NCBI GenBank assembly: GCA_020080175.1
Contig: JAGHQL010000021.1
Location: forward strand, 62,001 to 126,000
Direction of reading: 5' to 3'
DNA length: 64,000 nt
DNA from: Glutinoglossum americanum
Taxonomy: Eukaryota; Ascomycota; Geoglossomycetes; Geoglossales; Geoglossaceae
A program made the position numbers and the translations under genes. This document shows, piece after piece, positions 47,133-58,473 of this stretch. The notes beneath the pieces were generated by a model. That model ran no database searches. It worked only from the letters and a program-made list of their open reading frames with translations, and was not told the origin of the DNA. Position 1 is the stretch's first letter; every line of letters begins with the position of its first letter.

Positions 47133-49117
47133 AGACACCTCATTCAGCTGGATCGCCTTGCAGTTGTACAATATATGTCCGATCCTAGGAGCCGCGGATT
47201 GCTACTTTAACTTTTCATTAGAGCGGGGTTGGTGTTTGGCTTTTTGTAGGGTACGACCGTCCATAAATCTCTACCTGAGATATATACTTATACTTAGGCT
47301 CATGACATACTATAGAACATGAGATCCACACCAAATATCTAGGGAATGGGTAGGAGATTAGAAATTTTGGCAGATCTTCATAGTCCAGATTATGATGAAT
47401 ATGTCTATCTAGACGAGTATGTTTTCCTATTTCCCGCCCCGTCCATGGACTCTATACAGCGCAGTGGAGCTTAAGAACAGCGAATGAATAGCTGTCATCG
47501 CCACACCACCTACATGTCATATATGCCATCGATGAAAGGAAATATGACACTTTTTGAACCCATAGTGGCAACCGCATCCTAGCGGCAGACTATATCCCCA
47601 ATCCAAAAAGCCATCTACCTGTATAATGTCACCACTGCGGGCCTCTCCCTATTACGTCTCACCCCCCTGCTGGAGAGTCAAGAGGGAGGTCAGCATCACT
47701 ACACCCCGCCAAGAAATAAATCCGGAAGACATCCCCCGGATCTCGATTTCGAGACTCGAACTAGTTGTCATCGAAAGGGCATAGGAAGAAGGCTACCGTC
47801 CTTAGCAACGGGGTCTTGTTCCCCCCACCGGGCAGCCATCGGGCTTTTTTTTCCCAATGTGAAGGAGGGACGATCTTATTGTCTAAACCAACTAGCTAAC
47901 TAATCCAGCTTCTAGTTTGGCAGTCCGTCAACTCGCTCATACGCCGGTTACTACCACCTCCTCCCCTCCTCGCGAGACGGACAGCCAAGAGGCTCTAGAA
48001 CGGTGAGTCTCGTGCCTTCTAGAACACTTTGGAAACTAGTCTACCGCCGCACGCGCACGGATGCGGAGCGGAGGTAATCCGTGAGAAAGCCCGAACGGAC
48101 TTCCCCCCGGACACGTACGTAAATGGGCGTCAGGGGTAGAGGAGCCGTTTTTAAGTAGCGAGCCCTGTTTGTATACTTTAGGTGTAAGATGTATATTAGG
48201 ATATATATATATATTGCCGGCGGAGCTTCAATATAAAAAAAAATTTTGCTATGCGCGCATGGATATCTATATTTTTGTATTTTTATCCAATGCGAAGGTT
48301 CGCTGGATTAGGTGGATTATTATGAGTAAGGTGGGGAGGCCTTGATAATCCCGTGCCACGCGGGAATAACCTCGGGTAAAAGGGGTTTGTTTGGTTGTCT
48401 GGACAACCAGGGTTGGGACTGCAGGGTTAAAATGTTCTTTGGGCTTTTTAAGTCGTCGGACGTAAGGGGGAGCAATACTAAATGGTAAAGTGTGATTTTA
48501 GAATCGCATCTTTGGAGTTGCGTAAAAATTGCTGCACTGAAATCAGAACCTGATTTCTATCTCTTATGTTTATTGCTCTGGTTCTGGTCTAGAACCTTTA
48601 TTGTAATGCAGACGTGGGTGAACAGAGACCTTTGGCAGTCCCAGAGGGTTCGGATTCTGTTCATCTTGTTTCTATTCTGCAGGGCACCGGTATTCTTTCC
48701 TTTCCCTAAGTAGTTATTCCTCCAAATGGCAGCAATGTTGACTTGGAACGCAGCATTCATTTGTAGCCCTAGTTCGGCGTGTACTATCTCTCATCCGCAG
48801 AGCTTTCCTATTAAGCAAATTATGACTATTTAACATACAACCAAAACCCCATGAACGTGAATTAATTCACTAGGGGTATGTCCAGCAATTGTAAGTATTA
48901 GTTCAGGGCCCATTACCAAATCCAACTAAGAGAGAACTTCGAGAGCTTCATTTTTATCGATGAGCGATGGCTAATGGTTTCGAAGAGCAGAGGGCGCGCG
49001 AGTCTGTGCCAGTGATTAGCAATTATAAATGATAATATATTACGAAGAACGTTACTCGGAAAGCCGGAGAATGAGGTCTTACCAAGAGCAGCAGCGAGTG
49101 TGCCTTTCCATGCCAAT
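47133..49117. other. Convergent intergenic region
   Basis: About 2 kb between the 3' ends of msp1 and the NmrA-like gene. An AT dinucleotide run lies near 48199-48213 and an A/T run near 48234-48246. Open frames are under 75 codons. No RNA gene could be made out by eye. Confidence 0.5.
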
Positions 49118-50020
49118 CTACTTCTTCGCAAACGCACTCTGCTGTAGCCATGCCTTCCAATCCAACATCTTCGGGTTCATCTTCCTTAACTCCCCGACGT
49201 CGGCGGCATACCCCATTTCTGCAAAGAACTTGAACATCGTTTTAAGGTTCTTCACCATGCTCACAAGGGCCCATTGGAGGAACCAATACGTCACAGGCAG
49301 CCCTGCCGGTTCACCGGTAACCTCCTTAAAGATCTCGCTGGCTTCTGTAAACGTAAGCTCGTCACCGGCGAGTGAGAGTGAGCGATTGTGCCATTGCTCA
49401 GGGTTCGCGAACGCTTGGGCAGCAAAGAACCCTATATCCGTACAGGAGACGAGTTGCAGAGGCTTCGAGGGAGGCAATTGCCATTTCCATGCTGCCGCGA
49501 ATATCTTGCCAAAGAAGTTGGGAGTTACGTTTTCGAAAAACGCGGTGGGACGAAGTATAACCCAGCTCATGCCATGCCTGGGGGCTACATCCTTAAGGTG
49601 CTTCTCAATATGGTGTTTGGTAATGAAGTGAGGTATATCCGTTGGATTCTCATCTGATAATGATCCGCCGCGGTCAACGCTAGAGTAGATGAAGTGTGAG
49701 ACGCCATGTTTAACTGCGGAGTCGACTAAAGCCTTTCCCTGAAGCTCCTCGTTTTTAAAGCCTGCCTGAACACTGAACACGCCCCAAATAGTACCATGAC
49801 CACCAGCAGCTGCAAAGATGGCGTCTGGGTCGTCAAGATTGCCTCCAATCACTGAGATGAGGGTGGGCGATTTAGCCACCAAAGACTTGGCCACATCAGA
49901 GTCTGGGGAGCGTGTTACGGCAACCAATCGAAAAGGAGAACCTGGAAGGTCAAGTAACGATGAAAGAACTGCTCCACCTTGCTTGCCAGTCGCACCGGTG
50001 ATGAGAATGGACCTGGCCAT
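49118..50020 (-). CDS. NmrA-like NAD(P)-binding protein
   Basis: A Rossmann-fold protein of the atypical short-chain dehydrogenase group related to the nitrogen regulator NmrA and to HSCARG redox sensors. It is a single exon of 300 residues from the ATG at 50020 (MARSILITGATGKQGGAVLS), where GATGKQGG is the dinucleotide-binding loop. Other visible pieces are RLVAVTRSPDSD, GGNLDDPDAIFAA, WGVFSVQAGFKNEELQGKAL, GVSHFIYSSVDRGG and the substrate-side SWVILRPTAFFENVTPNFFG. Many filamentous fungi carry several such proteins; which pathway this one serves cannot be told from sequence. It is the last recognisable gene before the gene-poor region, so its upstream control would lie within that region. 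Confidence 0.88.
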   Translation of the reverse strand: MARSILITGATGKQGGAVLSSLLDLPGSPFRLVAVTRSPDSDVAKSLVAKSPTLISVIGGNLDDPDAIFAAAGGHGTIWGVFSVQAGFKNEELQGKALVDSAVKHGVSHFIYSSVDRGGSLSDENPTDIPHFITKHHIEKHLKDVAPRHGMSWVILRPTAFFENVTPNFFGKIFAAAWKWQLPPSKPLQLVSCTDIGFFAAQAFANPEQWHNRSLSLAGDELTFTEASEIFKEVTGEPAGLPVTYWFLQWALVSMVKNLKTMFKFFAEMGYAADVGELRKMNPKMLDWKAWLQQSAFAKK

Positions 50021-51002
50021 CGTTTGCAATTCGAGGGTTGTAGCGTTTAGGGTTAGCACGTAAAAGAGAGTTTGAGGCACGAGAATGTTGCGGAATCCTG
50101 AGCCGCGCTAACTATCTATGTACATGTCAATAACCCCATAGCTACAAACATCGCGGTTCTTTATGTGCTTTAAGTTAGAACTTGGCCCTCGTTTCTTGCT
50201 CTATCCTACTAAAGGGTTCGATCTTATCGTACTTGCATCTAGATGCCTTCTAGCTCGCGTTGACTGCCTTATTAAGGAGGTTATGTCGACGCCTACCTAG
50301 ACCGTTATCTCATCGATCCGCCGACCTGGTTTGGATGCTATATTTGGATGGAAATGGTCCATCATCTACCGTTGAACATCTGGGCTGTCGGAGAAGTGTG
50401 AGCTGTCCCCACTGCTTTCAAGAAGTTGATGAGTGCTTGCTGTTGACGCGTAAAATCACAAACCCATGGACTTAGACTGGAAAACTAAATACATAAGAAG
50501 CTTTACTTACATACTACCAACAGATGATCCTAGGCTTCCCCTCCGCCTCTTGGTACTCGCGTTGTATAGCGGAATAACCACATTGATGTGTATCTCCGAT
50601 TTCCCCAGTTAGGAGCCCTTCGCCCAGCACGAAAGGCCAGCCTCGCGCAGCTGTGTGTGCCTTACCTGTTACCGGCTATTTTCATAGATGTCGATATGTT
50701 TTAGAGGCTTGACGGGATCTTGAGCGCTAGACGAATGGTAATAACTACTAAGAAAGACAAATGATGAAGTTCGTGGTATCCATGGTGGTGGCGGCTGTGA
50801 AGTCTGACATGCAGTAGTCCTTAGGGGTTAGGGATGTTAACACCATTCGTAAAACCCTCAAGACGGCTGATGTCTCTACCTGGCAGGAAGGATTCGGGTT
50901 ATGAATGGCCTCGAGGGAAACCAATGACGGACATATGGGACGATCCGACGATGGGAAGAAAGGCGAATGCCCAAAAAATAGATGGCCGTTTATAAAATAT
51001 AC

Positions 51003-51035
51003 GACACATAGACTTTCACTGAACGTCTATGTGTC
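51003..51035. repeat. Perfect 11-base inverted repeat with 11-base loop
   Basis: GACACATAGAC at 51003-51013 is exactly matched in reverse complement by GTCTATGTGTC at 51025-51035. It would form a strong hairpin in RNA or single-stranded DNA. Nothing around it shows what it serves. Confidence 0.85.
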
Positions 51036-52255
51036 ACCCTCTCGAATAGCTATGTTTTGTTCCTTCCAGGATGTCTCTTAAATATTAGTTCCGGTCTAGG
51101 TATCGACATTTCTGGCCGTGGTGAATCTTCGGCCACATTGATAAGGGATTTAAGGGTTGAATAGGGGAGTGAAAGAAAATCATGTTCGGAACCCAAAAAT
51201 ACCGATAAGGGATACCCCTTAACGGTCAATTAATGGATGTTGCCATATCTCTCTGGGAGGACCGACTCTGTTGGCCTTTTCGAGGATTATAAATAGGGGC
51301 TGCATGGTGCTCTGCCCTCACACGGCTCTGATCTGTGTTCATCGGCATGTCTGGTCGGTCGATCAAGGACGTCATTTCCAAGGGGCTGCCGAGGTGCCGG
51401 CGGCCATCCCAATATTTTCAATTCGGAGACCTCAAGCCTATTGCTAGTTAAGTCCTCCAACTGGCAGGAATCAGCCTACCAACCTGAGGCGAACTGCAAC
51501 GCAGCGCCTAGTAGAAAACCTCCAATACGGACTAGGCAAACACTCGTCTTCCTATCCTACATTCGTGGCGCCATGGCCTATGATATGCCCTAGGTTCGCT
51601 CCTTAAGTTTACACCTGAACTTGGGGGAGTACCTTAGCTTACCCACCGCCTAGGCTCAGCAGTGTGAAGTGCACAAAGCTATGCAATGCCATATAGGAAG
51701 TATCAGTCCACTAATCAGCTATATAGGGACTTGCTATACGCTGATACAAGCTGGCTTGTCAAGCCGTGTTTCCGCTTTGTTGTGGGATACTTGGTTCTGG
51801 GGTTGACCTAGTAAGGGGATACAGTCGGCAGCGGGTGGAGTTTCTATTATGGCAAGTTGGTGACCCCTGAATCTCTGGAGAAATCGGCCAATGCGTCAGA
51901 TATGGCACCTTCGATCGATTGCTTGGAGGAATGCTATGCGTTCATCCTTGTTGTCACTACCGTCCTCGACCTCAGTTATCCCTACCGCTCATGTCCTGGT
52001 TTGGAGCTCCGTTATGCCAAAAATTCGGGGGTTGATCAGCCATATAGATTTCGCAGTCTGGTAGGCGACTCCCGGCTTAGGCAGTCCAAGACCTATCACT
52101 ATTGTTATTCCCATTTGCGACGCGGATAGAAGACCGTAAGGTGTCTACTGATGTTTTAGCACTTGTTCAAACCGTCATTCAACAGCCGCCTGAAGACTAC
52201 TACTCACTGGGTGTGCTAGCTGTTGTGAAGTGCCGGCGTCGGAAGGACGGAAGGG

Positions 52256-53115
52256 ACGCGTTTTTATTCTGTGTCCCGCCAATACGGGGTCGAGAGGAAA
52301 CCGGCATATGTGATGGTAATCCGCTTTCTATGAGGAGCAAGAGTATGGATTGTGGAGGGGCCCGACCAGGATTGGCTTTCTATATCCGCTCAGATCAATG
52401 TAGTTGTGTTTGATAGTGGCAGTAACAATGTCGCAAGCAGCAGTCGCGCGTCCTCCCTTAACCCAGTCAGTGTAGCTTTAAAACGACTAGTATCCACTGA
52501 TCACTGTTTAAAGAGAACAGGAGTGAGCTCGAAAGCTGAGGGGTCGATCAGAAACGCCTTCCCGCACCCGCTGAGATGGACATAGTCGCTAACTCCCGTG
52601 TAGTGTTTGTTGATGGCGCCTACCGAATGTGTTATGAATATCCGCTCATTGCGGTGGACAAGAGTATGGGTTATGGGGCTGGAGGATCCGATTAGGGATC
52701 GCTTCCCTCATCGGCTTAGATTGAAGAAGTTTCTTTGAGTAGTGGTGGTTGACTAGGCATCGTGCGTCGCGAGCGTATGGAGGCGCGTCTCTTTTCTGCG
52801 ACACCGTCAACGCGGGATTAAAAGGGCTAGTATTTGCTAATATTCTGTTTGAAGAGGACAAGAGTGTGGGTCGGGGAACTGAGGGATCAGACCCTAAATG
52901 TCTCCTCACATCCACTGAGACGGACAATGTGCTGACTCTCGTACAGTTGTCGACGCCGCGGTTAGGGAGCGCACCTATTCTATGTCTGTCAATACAATTT
53001 TAAAGTATAACGGGCATATGTGATGATAATCCGCTGTTTGGAGAGGCCAAGATTACGCGTCAGAAAGCTGAAGGGTCCGACATGAAATGGCTGCTCCCAG
53101 ACGCAGTCGCTTTGA
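52256..53115. repeat. Degenerate tandem array, about five units of 140-200 bases
   Basis: Units start near 52256, 52445, 52585, 52787 and 52968. Shared landmarks in order are a GCGT-TATTCTGTGTC-like head, a CTAGTAT or CATATGTGATG segment, AATCCGCT followed by GTTTGAAGAGGACAAGAG, then GCTGAGGGGTC and a closing CCGCTGAGATGGACA. The first and last units share CATATGTGATG-TAATCCGCT almost exactly (52305 and 53014). Units differ from each other at many places, so the array is old or unconserved. Confidence 0.65.
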
Positions 53116-53274
53116 GCAATAGTCAAAATTGATCGCTACGGTCATTTAAAGACAGACGAGAAGATGAATCAGGTTGACAGCCACGCCGCATCCCAGCAAG
53201 CCTCCCTCCCCAGCTCGAAAACCCAACAACGCACAATATTCACCCACCCTATCCACATTCTTATTCGGTCGGTT

Positions 53275-53424
53275 GGGTCCGCTGTCGAATCAAAGGGGGA
53301 TGGAGGAGACCTTGCTCAGGTTACCTTGCTGCAGGTCGCTTTGTGCTTGGGTCCGCTGTCGAATCAAAGGGGGATGGAGGAGAACTTGCTCTAGGTTACC
53401 TTGCTGCAGGTCGCCTTGTGCCTT
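53275..53424. repeat. 74-base tandem duplication
   Basis: The segment beginning GGGTCCGCTGTCGAATC at 53275 repeats at 53349, covering CAAAGGGGGATGGAGGAG and TTACCTTGCTGCAGGTCG in both copies. Only a few differences separate the copies, one of them a single-base insertion in the second, so the duplication is recent. Confidence 0.9.
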
Positions 53425-55171
53425 GTGCGGCCGTGGGGGTCTACTCACCATATATGCCCGGTCTCCAGGGCTCTTCTTCGGGGCTCTCCTCGAGCCACCT
53501 CTCCATTGGAGGCTTCTCCGGTGCTGCCGGGGTGTCAGTTGCATGGTGAGCATGTAAGTCGAGACTTAGCTACACACCTTTAATTCTTGTCTGTGCGTTC
53601 TATGCTGGATTAGCAAATATTCCGTCAAGCTTCTATCCCAGGATAACTGAGATCTGTTCCTTACAATTCTTCGCAATTTTTTTTTCGCTGGCTCCATCGT
53701 GGCTGTTTGTTTAATAGCAATGATCTTTTCAGGAGGCGGGAGGGAGGGCTATGGAGGTCTTGGCTCTACCCGGCATATAGCCCGTAAGGAGCTTTTCGTC
53801 ATCTCTGGCAAGTCTTGCGGTTCATCCGTAGACTCTTCAACGAACAGCACACGTATTTCGCTCGAAATTTTCTGAATACATGTTTTCCCCGGGTTTCGCT
53901 TTCCATTTCGCTTTCCCAGGCACCCCGGCAGCCCTTGCTCCCTCTCTCATCCCTGATGGCTGGCGGCTACCTCTCTGGCGGTTGTCGAGTGGCCGAGAGA
54001 AAATAGCCATCAAGTAACGACAAGCCGCGAGAATCAGCAAATATAGCTGCCTACATCTACCTTCTCTTATCGCTGACTTAATACCTCATATAAATCGGTG
54101 CTTTCGTCACGGCCCAAACGCCATACAATTTAAACAAAAGAAACATCGCAATTACTACTGGCGAGTACCCCTGTTCTACACCTTTTCGTATGCATGATGC
54201 TGCATCAATGATGAGAACGCCTTGTTGCCTCATGGTCCATGCCCCCCGGCATTTTGACTCACAGTAGCAATCTTGCACTCCCGGAAGACATTTCATCCAT
54301 TCCATCCATTATACATTGCGGCACTGCTCGAACGCAAGCGACGCCCCATCGCAAAAAGAGATAAAGTAGGCTAATTGATGAGCGCAGACAGCACCCAAGT
54401 CGGAATGACCCTCTCATCCACCAAAAAAGCAAATGAAATCAAACCCGACCCTTGTTTATTTGTTGGCCCCCCCTCCCTCAGATTTTGCGCTGCATCGCGT
54501 TACGTGACCCCACCGACCTATCAAGCGTGCTCTTGTTCACACACTCACCATGCGCCTGGAACGCCAAACCAACACGATATCACGAGGCCACTTTGTTTTT
54601 TTTTCATGCTGGCCCCATGCTTGCATTTCGGGGGGCTATCGACTCTCGAGGATGACACGGAAGGGGGAATGTGGCGATGAGAGAGAGAGCGAAGAGGGTG
54701 GAGGGGGTTTGGGGAGAAAGTGTTGGATCCCCGGAATCACCGAGGTGTGGTGTTCTTTTGTCTTGGGGCAAGGGAAGTTGCGCGGTAGCCTGCTCTGCTG
54801 CGGCGAGCAGTTCATGCAACCTGCGGCGCGAAAGGGAGCGGAAGATGAAAGCGGGATTTTTGTGACGATAACCTCTTCCCCAGTTACAGGTGGGCAGCCA
54901 CAAAAGGGTGGGGTGATTTTATTTTATACGGCTCTTCGGTGTTTGTCTTTCTGCTATCGTACCCTTAACGAGCTCCCCCACGCATGCTTGACCCGGCGAG
55001 ATACAAAGAAGCATTCGCAACGAGAAAACACGATCCAAACGAGCCTCGCATTCAATAATAACTACAGAAAAAATTGTACAATGACAAGGGCAGAGTAGCG
55101 ACATGCTCTCACTTTTTTTCTCCCCTACTGCGCCGGGCAATTTCCCTCGGCGCCTATATCCACAGCCGCAC

Positions 55172-58100
55172 CTACAGCTTCTGCTTCCCGCCTGCTACCA
55201 GCTCTGCAGCAGCGGCCACGATGCACAGCTTCCCGGTCTCCACAACTTTCGTCTGGAAGACCACTCGGTTGCCCTCCCTCCACATCTCCGTCCTCAGCGT
55301 CTGGCCCGGTAGCACCGTTCCAGCAAATCTGACTTTGATATTCTTGAAAGGTCCATATGTGGCATATATATGCTTACCAGATATCCCAAAGAAGCAGAGG
55401 CCGTGCAAGATAGGGACTTTGAAACCGCCGACCTTCGAGAACTCTGGGTCGATGTGGAGGGGATTTCTGTCGCCAGAGAGACGATAAAGAGCAGCCTGCT
55501 CCTCTGTGGTCTTCTCCTCGACCACTTTATCGGGGCTCCGTGCTGGAGCCTTGTGAGCCGTCGTTGCGGGACCACGATTTGTGCCCTTGGATGGGCCTCC
55601 AAAGCCGCCGCTACCACGGATGAAGATGGTACTCTCATTGTAGAAAAGATCTTCACCTGTGCTCGCGTCTTTAGTGGTGCTACCCGTCACCACAACGGCA
55701 GCATTGCCTTTGTCAACGACTTCAACGAGGCAGGGATACGCGATCAATTTCGCAGAGGTAGGAATCGGGAATTTGCGAATTTCGAGGTACTGCTCGCCGT
55801 GGAGGAGCATCATCTAGGTACAATATCAGCGCTATAGACTAGTGGGTCGGGTGAACTACTATTCTTACCGGCGAGAAGCTAGGCAAGATTTCATCGAAGC
55901 TATAAGGAACCTCAGCGCTAAAAGGAGGTATGACACCTGTTTTCATTGCGTTAGTGACACGGTATGATCCCCGACCGAGGTGAGATCACTAACCAAACGT
56001 TGGGAGAACCTCAAAATCCTCGGATCCTTCAAACACCCAACGAAGCTCGGGACGCTTAGCCCCAAGACCGAGGTCTATACAATAAGAGGAATGTTAGCCT
56101 CCAAATCTCCCGGAAGATTTTAGGAAAGGGGATACGGACTGTACAGCAAAACATCTCTGTCGTCATAGACAAACTCTGTCCCTTTGGCCTTTGCCTTCTT
56201 TGCCTTCTCGATGTTATCTAGAATCATTTGGTTGACTTTGCCTTTTGCAGGTGCCTTGCCTCCTCCACTCTTGTTCTGCATGTTGTTCATGATGCTCTTC
56301 AACCCATCCTGCGGGTCTTCCGGGTTATCTGCGCGTCCATCGTTGAAATCAACAACAGTCTTCCATGCCTTTAGAACGGCCTCCGGTGTCAATTTAACAT
56401 CGACAGGGAAGCCATGACCTCCACTACGCTGCCATCTCGTACGAGCAAACCAACCACTCCCAACTTCATAAAGATTTCCGGTCGGGGGCTTGGGAACTTT
56501 GTCGCTACAGAGCAGAGCCACCAGCGGGGCAACGTAATCAGGCTTGAAAGCTTGCACCATCTCCTCTGGCATAATGCTGCGGGTCATGGCTGTGCCAGCA
56601 TTGGGAGCAATTGTGTTCACATAAATGTTGTATTTCGCGCCTTCGCGGGCTACTGAACGGGAAAAGCCAAGTATTCCGAGTTTCTAGACCATGGCCAACC
56701 ATTTAGTTCCGGTTGAGTTAGTAGATATTAGGGGAGGAAAAAAATAAACGTACAGCTGCGGCATAATTTGCTTGCCCGAAATTTCCATAGATGCCGCTCG
56801 TGCTTGTGGTGTTGATTACTCTTCCATACTTCTGCTTCAAGAAGTAAGGCCAGGCCGCCTTCGTGACTTTGTACGTTCCTCTAAGATGGACGTTCATGAC
56901 ATCTTGCCATAACTTGTCATCCATGTTCGTGAAAGCCTTGTCTCTTAAGATTCCAGCATTGTTGATCACGATGTCAATACGGCCGAAGGCATCTATCGCG
57001 GACTTGACAACAGCGTCACCATCTTCCGCAGATGCCTTGTTACCAATGGCTTTGCCGCCGGCTTTCTGTATCTCCTGAACTACAGTATCGGGGTTCACAA
57101 GGTCGTTGACCACAACTGAAGCACCAAGTTTGGCGAACAGGAGCGCGTAAGAACGACCAAGCCTGCCATTTAAATCAATATCAGCAATTTACCCCTAGTC
57201 CAAATTAAGGGGAATGAGCACCGTGATTGTAACTCACCCCGCACCGGCTCCGGTGATCAGCACAACCTTGCCAGTAAAGTCGATTGGTTCTCCCTTGTCG
57301 TTGCCTCCCAGTTTCTGGGCTCCCTCAAGCAATTCCACGAAATTAGCGGGCCCTTGTGGATAGCTTGGCTTTGAGAAATCGTTGACATTGTTCCATTTTT
57401 TTAAGATGGCTCCCGGGGTTAATGTCGAATCTGTCTTGAGTAGAGCCCCTTTGGCGCGTTCCCAGCGAAGTTTTGCCATATGGCCACCACCAACCTCGAA
57501 GATCGAGCCAGTTTCTGACTTATTCGTTGGGTGAACAAGAACGGCAACCAGAGGTACAACCCATTCAGGTCTTAAATTCCCAAGAACATCCGGGGGCATA
57601 ACAGTTTCGGTCATACGACTTGCAGCTATCAAGGAAGTTAGTAAACTATAGCTTTGAGGGGGCAACCCGAGAATGCTTTATTCAGATAACTAGCTTAGGA
57701 CCTACCTATTGGTGCAATGACATTGGCGAAGATATTATACTTATATCCCTCCTTTGCCAGCGTCTCGGTGAAGCCTACCTGGGCCAGCTTGGCAGCTATT
57801 CACAGGGTCAGCCATATGTTCTCCGAGATACGAAGCTGCAACATACCCGCATAGTTAGCCTGCCCAAAGCTTCCGAATAACCCAGCGGCAGAAGCAGTGT
57901 TTATTATTCTTCCATACTTCTGTTTTCTAAAGTGGGGCCAGGCAGCTCTTGAGCACTAATCAGATCCGGTATTAGCCATCGCCCGCCCCTTTTCCCCGAG
58001 GAAGTCTGTATACACATACCTTGTAAGGTCCTGTGACGTGAACCTTGATGATCAAGTCCCAGTCTTCATCTCTCATGTTCTTGAAACTGATATCTCTCAA

Positions 58101-58473
58101 AATCCCAGCATTGTTGATCAACACATCAATTCGGCCAAACTCTCGGATGGCCGTCTCAATGATCTTTTCTCCAAACTCCACGCTGTCGTAATTTGCAACT
58201 GCCTTGCCTCCCGCTGCACGGATCTCGTCTACTACGACATCAGCAGCCTATGCGCACGTCAAGATCAGTAACGGATTTTCCACCGAATCGCCTATCGAAC
58301 CCCGCGTTAAAATTTACCTTTGTAGATTTTCCCTCTCCCTTAAACGAGCCTCCGAGGTCATTAACCACGACATTCGCACCACGGGAACCAAAAAAGACGG
58401 CGTAGGCCTTTCCCAGTCCACCACCGGCACCGGTGACAACGACGGTTTGGTTGTCGAAGCGAAGATCAGACAT
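55172..58473 (-). CDS. fox2: Peroxisomal multifunctional beta-oxidation enzyme (Fox2/MFE-2)
   Basis: Carries the second and third steps of peroxisomal beta-oxidation: enoyl-CoA hydratase 2 and (3R)-hydroxyacyl-CoA dehydrogenase. The start at 58473 gives [20 protein letters not shown]. Two tandem short-chain dehydrogenase domains follow. The first has [26 protein letters not shown] and the YG[10 protein letters not shown] catalytic end near 57.85-57.94 kb. The second has [47 protein letters not shown] and [20 protein letters not shown]. The hydratase-2 (MaoC) domain has [16 protein letters not shown], the catalytic block [20 protein letters not shown] with [14 protein letters not shown], and [18 protein letters not shown]. 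At least eight short introns are needed. About 900 residues. The protein ends GGKQKL: QKL is a non-canonical PTS1 peroxisomal signal in place of the usual SKL or AKL. Confidence 0.95.

Larger units (their letters stand above)
50021..55171. other. Gene-poor region of about 5.1 kb with tandem repeats
   Basis: No open frame here shows a recognised domain, and none has a convincing splice pattern; the longest open frames are about 180 codons (plus, 54.55-55.10 kb) and look like chance. The region contains a perfect hairpin (51003-51035), a TATA-like sequence (51288-51296), a degenerate array of about five units of about 180 bases (52256-53115) and a young 74-base tandem duplication (53275-53424). 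No transposase, reverse transcriptase or integrase remnant was recognised. Confidence 0.6.

Noticed and set aside
47740-47775. GTTCGAGTC on the minus strand resembling a tRNA T-loop
   Set aside because: The flanking bases do not form a T-stem, and no acceptor, D or anticodon arm fits around it.
50800-51850. Possible LTR-type remnant suggested by the TATA-like sequence and TG-starting stretches
   Set aside because: No paired terminal repeats, primer-binding site, target-site duplication or coding remnant could be made out in the window. The idea rests on one short motif.
51857-52413. Overlapping plus-strand open frames of 90-103 codons
   Set aside because: No recognisable domain, no consistent splice pattern, and the second overlaps the degenerate tandem array. 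Likely chance.
54550-55098. 182-codon plus-strand open frame
   Set aside because: Nothing resembling a domain or signal was seen; it sits just beyond the 3' end of fox2 and its residue make-up is typical of non-coding sequence. RNA-seq would be decisive.
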